Below, piece by piece: positions 15,730 through 23,056 of a stretch of DNA of 34,245 nucleotides. The stretch comes from JAUXFS01 sp050329575. Lineage in GTDB: Bacteria; Pseudomonadota; Alphaproteobacteria; Rhodospirillales; Defluviicoccaceae. Both the position numbers and the translations under genes were made by a program. The DNA lies in NCBI GenBank assembly GCA_050329575.1, contig JBHJOP010000105.1, positions 1 to 34,245 of the forward strand. Direction: 5' to 3'. Positions within the stretch are counted from its first letter, which is position 1, and each line of letters starts with the position of its first letter. The notes under the pieces were generated by a model. It saw nothing but the letters and a program-made list of their open reading frames with translations. It was not told the origin of the DNA and made no database searches.

Positions 15730-16068
15730 TCAGCGGCTGCAGACGACGGCGAGGTCATCGACGTAACCGGTGCCACGCAGCCAGCACGCCCGCAGACGGC
15801 CGCGCCGGTCGACGAACCACAGCGTCTCGCCGGTTCCCACCAGTCCCGACGAGGCCGGTGTCGCCGCCGCGGTGCGGCCGCCGGGCCGTGATCCGGTGTC
15901 CGCTCGCGGCGTTCCGCGCAGCACGGTGACGCCCGCTCCGGCGCGGGCGGTCGAGACGACCTCGCTTTCGGACCCACGAACGACGGCGATGTCCGCAGCC
16001 GCCGGCGCGGCAACCGAAGCAAGCGCGGCGAGGCCGCACCACAGTCCCCATCCGAGGGCTCTTCCCAT
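15730..16068 (-). CDS. Small secreted hypothetical protein
   Basis: A 112-residue protein with ATG at 16068 preceded by GGGAGGA at good spacing; the in-frame upstream extension has no such support. The signal peptide is MGRALGWGLWCGLAALASVAAPAAA. The mature part is short, with ADIAVVRGSESEVVSTARAG, a Gly/Ala/Thr linker, and a C-terminal module GETLWFVDRRGRLRACWLRGTGYVDDLAVVCSR with two cysteines that could be disulfide-bonded. No family is recognised. It is divergent from the copper operon, with about 200 bp between the starts, but need not be related to it. Confidence 0.7.
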   Translation of the reverse strand: MGRALGWGLWCGLAALASVAAPAAADIAVVRGSESEVVSTARAGAGVTVLRGTPRADTGSRPGGRTAAATPASSGLVGTGETLWFVDRRGRLRACWLRGTGYVDDLAVVCSR

Positions 16069-16231
16069 TCCTGCGTCCTCCCGGTCCTTTGTTGTCGACA
16101 GCTTCGCAGATGCGCATCGGTCTCGGCAACACCCACACGGGCCGCCTTCGACGCGTTTTTCGCGTCTCCGCCCGCCGCGGGTCGGGATCCTTGCCGCCGC
16201 CACCCGGCCCGACCATATCCTCTCCATGAGC

Positions 16232-16252
16232 CCACCCCCGGTGGCGGGGGGT
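16232..16252. promoter_or_regulatory. Candidate CsoR-type operator of the copper operon
   Basis: ACCCCC-N7-GGGGGT (16234-16252), with a second nested dyad CCACC-CCC-GGTGG (16232-16244), 22 bp before the chaperone start codon. CsoR/RcnR-family repressors are known to bind pseudopalindromes built from C and G tracts, and the operon encodes such a repressor. A TATCCT hexamer at 16215-16220 upstream could be the -10 element, placing the operator where it would block initiation. Seen: the dyad. Inferred: its role. Confidence 0.55.
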
Positions 16253-16274
16253 CAGGAAGGAGAAGCGAGGAGCG

Positions 16275-16478
16275 ATGACCGTCAAGCTGACCGTGCAGGG
16301 GATGAGCTGTGACCACTGCGTGCGCGCCGTCCGCGACGCGCTCGCCCGGGTGCCCGGGGTCGATCGGGTGGTCGACGTCAGTCGCGAGCGCGGCGAGGCG
16401 GCCGTCGAGGGACATCCCGACGTCGCCGCCCTGATCGCCGCGCTGGCGGCGGCGGGCTACGCCGCGAAGGCGGTCTGA
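16275..16478 (+). CDS. copZ: Heavy-metal-associated copper chaperone, CopZ-like
   Basis: A 67-residue protein that is a single HMA domain of standard length. The metal site is GMSCDHC (Cys12 and Cys15), followed by the expected beta-alpha-beta pattern ending AALAAAGYAAKAV. Family members bind Cu(I) in the cytoplasm and deliver it to a P1B ATPase. It is the first gene of a three-gene operon; the repressor start is four bases after its stop. The ribosome site region is AGGAGAAGCGAGGAG. Confidence 0.92.
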   Translation: MTVKLTVQGMSCDHCVRAVRDALARVPGVDRVVDVSRERGEAAVEGHPDVAALIAALAAAGYAAKAV

Positions 16479-16482
16479 GGGC

Positions 16483-16788
16483 ATGCCCCGGGACGCCTGT
16501 CCGCTGCATCTCGACGCCGCCGCGCGCAACGACGCCCGCCGTCGTCTGCTCACCGTCAAGGGGCACGTCGAGGGCATCCTCCGCATGCTGGAGGACGAAT
16601 CGGTGTACTGTGTCGACGTCCTGAGGCAGACCAAGGCGGTCGAAGGGGCGTTGCGCAAGGTCGGCGACGCGGTGCTGCGCAGCCATCTGAGGGACCATGT
16701 CGTCACCGCCACCGCGCGCGGCGACAGCGACCGCATCGTCGAGGAACTGATGGAGGTCCTCAAGTACCACGGCGGGACGTCACGATGA
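16483..16788 (+). CDS. csoR: CsoR/FrmR-family metal-sensing repressor
   Basis: A 101-residue all-helical DUF156 protein. Its place between a copper chaperone and a copper ATPase argues for a Cu(I) sensor that releases DNA when metal binds. The family pattern LLTVKGHVEGILRMLEDESVYCVDVLRQ is clear. The classic CsoR ligands are Cys-His-Cys; here Cys43 and His68 are present, but the third position (four residues after the His, in SHLRDHVV) is His72 rather than Cys. A Cys6-x2-His9 pair near the N-terminus might contribute. The gene ends in ATGA overlap with copA, indicating coupled translation. The probable target is the G/C-tract palindrome upstream of copZ. Confidence 0.9.
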   Translation: MPRDACPLHLDAAARNDARRRLLTVKGHVEGILRMLEDESVYCVDVLRQTKAVEGALRKVGDAVLRSHLRDHVVTATARGDSDRIVEELMEVLKYHGGTSR

Positions 16789-19097
16789 CCGAACGTCGGA
16801 CCTTCCGGGTCGAGGGGATGACCTGCGCGAGCTGTGTCGCCCGGGTCGAGCGCGCGATGGCAGCGCTGCCGGGCGTGGTCGAGGCGAGCGTCAACCTCGG
16901 CCTGGAGCGGGCCACCGTCACCTTCCGGCCGGGAGATGTCGATGCCGCACGGATCATGGCGGCGGTCGCCGCGGCCGGCTACGGGGTCGGCGTTGCCGAC
17001 GAGGGCGGCCGCCCGGACCGAGAGGCGGAGGCGCGGCAGGCTGAGATCACCGCCTTGCGGCGGAGCCTGGCGTTCGCCGCGGCGCTGACCCTGCCGCTGG
17101 TCGCCGTCGCCATGCTGCGGATGGTGCCGGGCATCGGTCCGCCGATGCTGTCGCTGCTGGACGAGCGTGTCTGGCAGGTGCTCGAGGGGGCGCTGGCGAC
17201 TCCGGTGCTGCTGGTCGCCGGCGGCCGCTTCTTCCGCCAGGCCGGGGCGGAACTCCGGCACCTCAATCCCGGAATGAGCACCCTCGTCGCCCTCGGCACC
17301 GGCGCCGCCTACCTCTACTCGCTGGCGGTGGTGCTGGCGCCCGGGCTGTTTCCGGCGGGCACCGCCGGCACCTATTTCGAGGCGGCGGCGGTCATCGTCA
17401 CCCTGATCCTGCTCGGCAGGCTGCTGGAAGCGGTCGCCCGCGGGCGGACCTCCGAGGCGATCAGGCGGCTGATCGGGCTGCAGCCGAAAACCGCCCGCCG
17501 GATCCGCGACGGCCGCGAGACGGAGATCCCGATCGAGGCCGTGGCCCTCGGCGATGCCCTCGCGGTGCGTCCGGGCGAGCGGCTGCCGGTGGACGGCACC
17601 GTCGTGGAGGGCCGCAGCTACGTCGACGAATCGATGATCACGGGTGAGCCGGTGCCGGTCGACAAGCGTGTCGGCAGCGAAGTGGTCGGCGGCACCGTCA
17701 ACACCACCGGCGCCTTCACGATGCGGGCGACGCGGGTCGGCGCCGACACCGTGCTGAGCCGGATCGTCCGCATGGTCGAGGAGGCACAGAGCGGCAAGCC
17801 GCCGATCCAGAAGCTCGCCGACCGGATCGCGTCCGTGTTCGTGCCGGTCGTGCTGGCCGTCGCCGCGCTCACCTTCCTGGTCTGGCTGGGGTACGGGCCG
17901 GTGCCGGCGGAGCGGTACGCGCTGGTGACGGCGGTCTCGGTGCTGTTGATCGCCTGTCCCTGCGCGATGGGACTGGCGACCCCGACCGCGATCATGGTCG
18001 GCACCGGACGCGGCGCCGAGATGGGGGTGCTGATCCGCAGGGGCACCGCCCTGGAGGCGCTCGCCCGCGTCGACACCGTGGTGCTCGACAAGACCGGAAC
18101 GCTCACCGTCGGCCGTCCGCAGCTCACCGACTTCGTCGACCTCCGCGCCGATACCGGCGCGGCGACGGATCCGGCGCTGCTGCGACTGGTCGCCGCCGCC
18201 GAGAGCCGCAGCGAACACCCGGTCGCGGCCGCGATCGTGCGCGAGGCGGCGGTGCGCGGTCTCGATCTGCCGCCGGCCGCCGACGTCCGCGCCGTGCCCG
18301 GCTTCGGCCTCGAGGCGACCGTCGACGGACACCGGATCCGCATCGGCGCCGACCGCCACATGGCGAGCGCCGGTATCGCCCTCGGGGCCGCCGCCGGGCG
18401 GGCGGCCGCGTTCGCCGCCGCCGCCAAGACGCCGCTGTTCGTCGCCGTCGACGGCGCCCTCGCCGCCGTCGTCGGCGTCGCCGACCCGCTCAAGGAGGGC
18501 AGCCGCGAGGCGGTCGCCGCCCTGAATGCCCTCGGCCTGCGGGTGGCGATGCTGACCGGCGACCATGCGGCGACGGCGCGCGCGATCGCCGGCCAGGCCG
18601 GGATCGATCACATCGTCGCCGAGGTGCTGCCGGACCAGAAGGCCGCGGAAGTGAGGCGATTGCGGGCGGCCGGCCACCGGGTGGCGTTCGTCGGCGACGG
18701 CATCAACGACGCCCCGGCGCTGGCCGAAGCCGACGTCGGCATCGCCATCGGCACCGGCACCGACATCGCCATCGAGGCCGGCGACGTCATCCTGATGTCG
18801 GGCGATCTGCGCGGGATTGCCGGCGCCGTCGCGTTGGCGAAGCGGACCCTGCGGACGATCCGGGTCAACTTCTTCTGGGCCTACGCCTACAACGTGGCGC
18901 TGATCCCGGTCGCCGCCGGCCTGCTCTATCCCGCCCTCGGGGTCTTGCTCGATCCGATGCTGGCGGCGGCGGCGATGAGCGTCTCCAGCCTGCTGGTGGT
19001 CGCCAACTCGCTGCGCTTGAGGGGGTTCCGACCGCCGCCAAACGGCGGGCCGCGGCGTCCGCAGCGGACACCGACCCTGCGGCAGCAACCGGCATAG
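16785..19097 (+). CDS. copA: Cu(I)-exporting P1B-type ATPase CopA
   Basis: A 770-residue inner-membrane pump that exports Cu(I) at the cost of ATP. One N-terminal HMA domain carries GMTCASC (Cys14, Cys17). Membrane helices follow from about residue 85; the transport-site motif CPC is at 391-393 (IACPCAMGLATPT). The actuator loop shows SMITGEPVPVDK, the phosphorylated Asp is 435 in DKTGTLT, the nucleotide-binding domain has SEHPVAAAI, and the hinge is VGDGINDAPAL. Two more helices close the protein, ending in an Arg/Pro-rich tail. These are the marks of the P1B-1 group. Start ATG overlaps the csoR stop. Confidence 0.97.
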   Translation: MTERRTFRVEGMTCASCVARVERAMAALPGVVEASVNLGLERATVTFRPGDVDAARIMAAVAAAGYGVGVADEGGRPDREAEARQAEITALRRSLAFAAALTLPLVAVAMLRMVPGIGPPMLSLLDERVWQVLEGALATPVLLVAGGRFFRQAGAELRHLNPGMSTLVALGTGAAYLYSLAVVLAPGLFPAGTAGTYFEAAAVIVTLILLGRLLEAVARGRTSEAIRRLIGLQPKTARRIRDGRETEIPIEAVALGDALAVRPGERLPVDGTVVEGRSYVDESMITGEPVPVDKRVGSEVVGGTVNTTGAFTMRATRVGADTVLSRIVRMVEEAQSGKPPIQKLADRIASVFVPVVLAVAALTFLVWLGYGPVPAERYALVTAVSVLLIACPCAMGLATPTAIMVGTGRGAEMGVLIRRGTALEALARVDTVVLDKTGTLTVGRPQLTDFVDLRADTGAATDPALLRLVAAAESRSEHPVAAAIVREAAVRGLDLPPAADVRAVPGFGLEATVDGHRIRIGADRHMASAGIALGAAAGRAAAFAAAAKTPLFVAVDGALAAVVGVADPLKEGSREAVAALNALGLRVAMLTGDHAATARAIAGQAGIDHIVAEVLPDQKAAEVRRLRAAGHRVAFVGDGINDAPALAEADVGIAIGTGTDIAIEAGDVILMSGDLRGIAGAVALAKRTLRTIRVNFFWAYAYNVALIPVAAGLLYPALGVLLDPMLAAAAMSVSSLLVVANSLRLRGFRPPPNGGPRRPQRTPTLRQQPA

Positions 19098-19627
19098 AGT
19101 CGCTTCAGAATCTGTTCAACCTCGAAAACACCTCAAATGGGGCGTAGAGGGCGCGCCGCGACTCGCGCGTTGGTTCCATAAACCGTCGGCACCCTGCAAT
19201 TTCTAGTTTCAGAGCCTCGGGTTGCTCAGCCGGGCGGCGTGTTTTTCCACAAATGGGCTAGAGCCGCCGCGTTTCCGATTTGGTCTCGCGTTCGGCGCGG
19301 CAACCGCCATCTGGCGCCGTGCCTCATGAAAAAAACTATATGTAACAGAATGTTATGGGATTGACTATTTTTTGGGCAAGGCTGGCCGGAGCCAGGATCC
19401 GCCAGGGATCGGCCCGTCTGCGCCAACATTGCGCACAGAGTTGTCCACAGAAATCGGGGATGTTGCCGGAGCGCAATAGTCGGGTCCGCCCCCGTATCGG
19501 AACGGCCATGCTTCGCGACCGTGTCGCGGCCTGCGTTTCGGTCTTGCCGAGGCGGGCGACGGCGCCGAAGATCGTCCGGCGGCCTGTCCCGGCAGGCCGG
19601 TGTCCCGCTCGACGGAGGGGTCCCCCG
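19098..19627. other. Gene-free region with DnaA-box-like sites and AT-rich tract
   Basis: About 530 bases without a convincing gene. Two sequences one mismatch from the DnaA box TTATCCACA occur on the plus strand: TTTTCCACA at 19243-19251 and TTGTCCACA at 19441-19449. Between them is the most AT-rich tract of the neighbourhood (19327-19375), with A and T runs and a TAACA-GAA-TGTTA dyad at 19343-19355. A TTGACT hexamer (19361) has no matching -10 element. This could be an origin-like or regulatory segment, or simply a promoter region for the downstream enzyme. Confidence 0.4.
19343..19355. promoter_or_regulatory. Operator-like dyad TAACA-GAA-TGTTA
   Basis: A perfect five-bp inverted repeat with a three-base centre inside the AT-rich tract, six bases before a TTGACT hexamer. 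It may be a regulator site for the desulfhydrase-family gene, but it lies about 270 bp from that start codon. Confidence 0.35.
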
Positions 19628-20629
19628 ATGCAGCTCGCCCGCTTCCCGCGTCTTCGGTTCGCCCATCTGCCGACGCCGCTCGAGCCCCTCGAGCGGCTGA
19701 GCCGCGAGCTCGGCGGTCCGGCGCTCTACGTCAAGCGTGACGACTGCACCGGGCTGGCGTTCGGCGGCAACAAGACCCGCAAGCTCGAGTTCCTGATGGC
19801 CGATGCGCTGGCGCACGGCGCCGACACGGTGATCACCGCCGGCGGGGTGCAGTCCAACCACGTCCGCCAGACCGCCGCCGCCGCCGCCCGGTTGGGCCTC
19901 GGCTGCGAACTCGTGCTGACCCGGAACGTGCCGTGGTCGGCGCCCGACTACGAGGAGACCGGCAACGCCCAGATCGACCGTCTGTGCGGCGCCCGGGTGC
20001 ATATCCATCCCGCCGGCACCGACCGCGATGCGGCGATGGACGAGATCGCCGGCTGGGTCCTCGCCGACGGCGGCCGACCCTACGTCATCCCGGTCGGCGG
20101 GTCCAATCCCGTCGGGACGCTCGGCTACGTCGTCTGCGCCCTCGAACTCGAGCAGCAGGCGGACGATCGCGACATCGAGATCGACTGCGTCGTCCATGCC
20201 TCGAGCAGCGGCGGCACCCAGGCCGGGCTGGTGGCGGGCTTCCGCGCCATCAACAGCGACACCCGCGTGATCGGCATCGACGTCGACGCCGACACCGCGG
20301 CGGTCGCGGCCGACGTCGGTCGGCTGGCACAGGCGACCGTCGAGCGGCTCGGCCTGTCCGCGGACGTCGCGGAGGACGTTGTCGTCGAGGCGGGGTATGC
20401 CGGCGACGGCTACGGCGTGCCGACCGCGGGGATGCTCGACGCGGTGACCCGGCTCGCCCGCGGCGAGGGTCTGGTCCTCGATCCGGTCTACGCCGGCAAG
20501 GCGATGGCGGGGCTGATCGACCTGGTCGGCAGCAGTCGCTTTCGCTCGTCCGAGACGGTGGTGTTCCTGCACACCGGCGGGACACCGGCGCTGTTCGCCT
20601 ATCGGCGTGCCTTCGACCGGCCGGACTAG
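19628..20629 (+). CDS. D-cysteine desulfhydrase / ACC deaminase-family PLP enzyme
   Basis: A 333-residue fold-type II PLP enzyme; ATG at 19628 follows GGAGGGG. The PLP lysine is Lys49 in GGNKTRKLEF, with GGVQSNHVRQTAAAAARLG binding the substrate carboxylate, the phosphate loop in SSSGGTQAGLVAG, and the family ending HTGGTPALFAY. The family includes D-cysteine desulfhydrase, L-cysteate sulfo-lyase and ACC deaminase. Lacking an alignment, I favour D-cysteine desulfhydrase (D-Cys to pyruvate, sulfide and ammonia) or cysteate sulfo-lyase. The neighbour, only 14 bp away and convergent, is a separate alcohol dehydrogenase. Confidence 0.9.
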   Translation: MQLARFPRLRFAHLPTPLEPLERLSRELGGPALYVKRDDCTGLAFGGNKTRKLEFLMADALAHGADTVITAGGVQSNHVRQTAAAAARLGLGCELVLTRNVPWSAPDYEETGNAQIDRLCGARVHIHPAGTDRDAAMDEIAGWVLADGGRPYVIPVGGSNPVGTLGYVVCALELEQQADDRDIEIDCVVHASSSGGTQAGLVAGFRAINSDTRVIGIDVDADTAAVAADVGRLAQATVERLGLSADVAEDVVVEAGYAGDGYGVPTAGMLDAVTRLARGEGLVLDPVYAGKAMAGLIDLVGSSRFRSSETVVFLHTGGTPALFAYRRAFDRPD

Positions 20630-20643
20630 CTCCGGTCACCGCG

Positions 20644-21951
20644 TCACCAGTAGCGCATGGCGGCGCGGTAGATCGCCGCCAGGTCGGCCTCGGTGACGGC
20701 GATCGAGGCCTGCGCCAGCGGCCGCTTCTGGGCGAAGGCGCTGGCGGCGAGGCGCGGGATGTCGGCCTCGCCGTAGCCGATGGCGGCGAGCCCGGACGGC
20801 AGGTCCGTGGCGCGCATCATCGCCACCAGGGTCGCCGCCAGCACGTCGCCGGCGTCCGCCGGATCGAGCCGGGAAACGTCGGCACCGAGGGCTTCAGCCG
20901 CCCGCAGGTGGCGTTCCGGGTCGGCGCGGGCGGTGAACCGGAAGGCGGCCGGCGCGTTGATCACCACCGAGATCCCGTGCGGCACCATCGGGTCGGCGTT
21001 CTCGTAGCCGCGCGCCGTGTAGTCGTGGTTGAACTGCGACACCGGATAGGACATGGCATGGGGGATGTGGACCCCGGCGCTGCCGAAGGCGAGGCCGGCC
21101 AGCGTCGCCGCGAACATCAACCGGTGGCGGGCCTCGGCATCGTCCGGGTCGCGGGCGGCGCGCACCAGGCAGGCGCCGCCGATGCGGATCGCCGCCAGGC
21201 TGCCGATGTCACTGTAGGGTGTCGCCCCCTGGTAGGGGGGCCGCTCGTTCGGGTGGGTCGGGCGCGCCCGCGCGGTGAACGGCCGCGCGGTGTAGGATTC
21301 GATCGCGTGGGTCAGCACGTCGAAGCCGGTGGAGGCGATCACTCCGGCCGGCAGGCTGTCGGTGGTGGTCGGATCGACCACCGCCATCCGCGGCTTGAGC
21401 AGGTTGGAGGAGATGCCGGTCTTCACCCCGGCCCGGCTGAGATCGAAGATGATAATCCCGGTGGTCTCGCTGCCGGTGCCGCAGGTGGTCGGACAGGCGA
21501 TGTGCGGCTTGATCGGCCCCGGCACCGGTTTCGCCCCGCCGATTGGCGCATTGACGTAGGCGAGCGGGTCGTCGGGATAGGTGGTGAGCAGGTTCGCCGC
21601 CTTGGCGGTGTCCATCACCGAGCCGCCGCCGAGCGAGACGTAGCCGTCGAAATCGCCGTCGCGACAGAACCGGGTCGCCTCGGCGATCGTCCGGTCGGTG
21701 GGCTCGGCGTGGCATCCGTCGTAGACGACGGCGTCGAGGCCGGCCCCGGCGAGCGCGGCGCGGGCCACCCCCACCGCCTCGGTCGCCGCGACGTTGGTGT
21801 CGGTGAACAGCACCACCCGCCGCATGCCGAGCGAGCGGGCATCCGCCCCCAGCTCGGCCAGCGCGCCGACCCCGAATTTCATCGCCGCGGCGGTGACGGT
21901 GAAGATCGTGTCGCCGTCCGGCGCGTTCAAGTCGTCGTTCGCCGCTGCCAT
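20644..21951 (-). CDS. Iron-containing alcohol dehydrogenase, hydroxyacid-oxoacid transhydrogenase type
   Basis: A 435-residue protein; ATG at 21951 follows GGGAGG. It is a group III Fe-alcohol dehydrogenase: nucleotide-binding SLGGGSVMDTAKAANLL, CPTTCGTGSETTG, and metal ligands in FDVLTHAIESY (Asp, His), HIPHAMSYPV (His) and PMVPHGISVVI (His). The insert RARPTHPNERPPYQGATPYSDI is the feature that marks the ADHFE1-like hydroxyacid-oxoacid transhydrogenases, which move hydride from 4-hydroxybutyrate to 2-oxoglutarate using tightly bound NAD. I infer this activity, though an ordinary NAD-dependent alcohol dehydrogenase is possible. It is divergent from the VPLP-sorting protein gene. Confidence 0.9.
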   Translation of the reverse strand: MAAANDDLNAPDGDTIFTVTAAAMKFGVGALAELGADARSLGMRRVVLFTDTNVAATEAVGVARAALAGAGLDAVVYDGCHAEPTDRTIAEATRFCRDGDFDGYVSLGGGSVMDTAKAANLLTTYPDDPLAYVNAPIGGAKPVPGPIKPHIACPTTCGTGSETTGIIIFDLSRAGVKTGISSNLLKPRMAVVDPTTTDSLPAGVIASTGFDVLTHAIESYTARPFTARARPTHPNERPPYQGATPYSDIGSLAAIRIGGACLVRAARDPDDAEARHRLMFAATLAGLAFGSAGVHIPHAMSYPVSQFNHDYTARGYENADPMVPHGISVVINAPAAFRFTARADPERHLRAAEALGADVSRLDPADAGDVLAATLVAMMRATDLPSGLAAIGYGEADIPRLAASAFAQKRPLAQASIAVTEADLAAIYRAAMRYW

Positions 21952-22095
21952 GAGCCGCCTCCCTTGCCAGAGCCGCCATCGTCAAGGCGCACCGCCTCCG
22001 CGCCGGGGTGACCGGCGTCACTGCGCCTGCACACGATTTCGCGCAGATTTTCCACGAATTCGTTTCATGCAATCAAGTGTGGACAGGAGGCGATG

Positions 22096-22686
22096 ATGAT
22101 CAAAGGGAGTTCCAAGGCGGGCGTGCTGGCGGCGGCGGTGGCCGCCTTCGGACTGGTGACGGCGGCGAGTGCCCCGGCGTCGGCGGCCTTCATCTCGTCG
22201 TTCAGCCGCACCACCAACGACGGCGTGTTCACGCTGTCGGCGGCGCAGGCGAGCTATCTCGGCGTGCCCACCGCCGATCGGCTCGGGTTCGTCAGGATCC
22301 GCAGCGGCGGCACGCCGAGTGTCAGCTGGTCGGCCGGGGACACGTTCGATGCGACGTCGATCATGGCGTTCGTCACCTCGAACGCCGCCAACATCCTCGG
22401 TCTCTTCAACGGCGTCGGCGATCCCGCGCTGATCGCGTACACGGGGAGCGCCTTCGATCCGCTGGGCACCACCACCCTGCTGACGTCCGGCGACGTCTCT
22501 CGGGGCGTGGCGTTCGCCTTCTCCAGCACCGGCGGCAACGTGGTCTTCAAGGGCACCACGACGTTCTCCGGCGCTCAGACACAGGGTCCCTCGATGTCGC
22601 CGGTGCCGCTTCCCGGCACGGTGTGGCTGTTCGGGACGGCGATCGCCGGGCTCGGCGTCTTCGGCTGGCGGCGGCGGGCGGCCTGA
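22096..22686 (+). CDS. VPLP/PEP-CTERM sorting-domain surface protein
   Basis: A 196-residue exported protein. AGGAGG sits at 22085-22090; the second of two adjacent ATG codons (22096) has better spacing than 22093. It has an N-terminal signal peptide, a Ser/Thr/Gly-rich, largely beta body with one aromatic-poor repeat-like stretch, and a C-terminal sorting tail: VPLPGTVWLFGTAIAGLGVFGWRRRAA, i.e. a VPLP motif, a hydrophobic helix and a basic end. Such tails are recognised by exosortase/EpsH systems linked to exopolysaccharide export. No exosortase gene is in the window. The body has no domain I recognise. A strong hairpin follows the gene. Confidence 0.87.
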   Translation: MIKGSSKAGVLAAAVAAFGLVTAASAPASAAFISSFSRTTNDGVFTLSAAQASYLGVPTADRLGFVRIRSGGTPSVSWSAGDTFDATSIMAFVTSNAANILGLFNGVGDPALIAYTGSAFDPLGTTTLLTSGDVSRGVAFAFSSTGGNVVFKGTTTFSGAQTQGPSMSPVPLPGTVWLFGTAIAGLGVFGWRRRAA

Positions 22687-22712
22687 CGGCCCCGTCGCAA
22701 TTACCCTCTACG

Positions 22713-22738
22713 AGGCGGCCCGCCGGACGGGGCCGCCT
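22713..22738 (+). terminator. Hairpin terminator after the sorting-domain protein
   Basis: Perfect nine-bp stem AGGCGGCCC / GGGCCGCCT with an eight-base loop, 27 bp beyond the stop codon, followed by a pyrimidine-rich TCTCCATTTCC. The tract is not a pure T-run, so termination may be partial. It may also serve the convergent small gene. Confidence 0.6.
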
Positions 22739-22791
22739 CTCCATTTCCGCCGCCGCGGCGATCGCGGACCCCGGGCGGCGGAGCGCCGTCG

Positions 22792-22950
22792 TCAGGCGCA
22801 GCGGGCGCCGGCGGGCAACGCCCGACGACGGGTCAGCCTGATCCATATCCGATGCAACAGGGCGGCGAAGGCTTCGCTCCGCGCCCGTTCGCCGCGGCGA
22901 AGGTACACGGTCATCTGGTCCCGGGTGGGGTGGGTGAAGGTGCCGGTCAT
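22792..22950 (-). CDS. Small basic helical protein (52 residues)
   Basis: A short frame that is easy to miss. ATG at 22950 is preceded by AAAGGAGATCGAACG, one of the best ribosome sites in the window. The product begins MTGTFTHPTRDQMTVYLRRG, continues with an amphipathic Arg/Ala/Glu/Leu helix (ERARSEAFAALLHRIW) and ends in a basic tail. The THPT opening followed by a short charged helix resembles small DUF-type proteins found next to LysR genes in alphaproteobacteria, but I cannot name the family with certainty. It is divergent from the LysR gene and may be controlled by it through the 23017-23033 dyad. No membrane segment or signal peptide is seen. Confidence 0.7.
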   Translation of the reverse strand: MTGTFTHPTRDQMTVYLRRGERARSEAFAALLHRIWIRLTRRRALPAGARCA

Positions 22951-23016
22951 CGTTCGATCTCCTTTGCCATGCCCCCAACCTACGTTGTTGCTCCTCGGAC
23001 GTTAATCCCGTAAGAT

Positions 23017-23033
23017 TTCACAAGACTAGTGAA
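23017..23033. promoter_or_regulatory. LysR-type binding site between divergent genes
   Basis: TTCAC-N7-GTGAA, a 17-bp dyad of the T-N11-A form typical of LysR-family regulators, 24 bp upstream of the lysR start and 67 bp from the divergent small gene. Position fits both self-repression and control of the small gene. Confidence 0.6.
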
Positions 23034-23056
23034 TTTCGGTCATAAATGATGAGCGG

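Noticed and set aside
15538..15891. Plus-strand frame beginning MQRTANLYGG
   Set aside because: No ribosome site, mixed composition, and it overlaps a better supported gene on the other strand.
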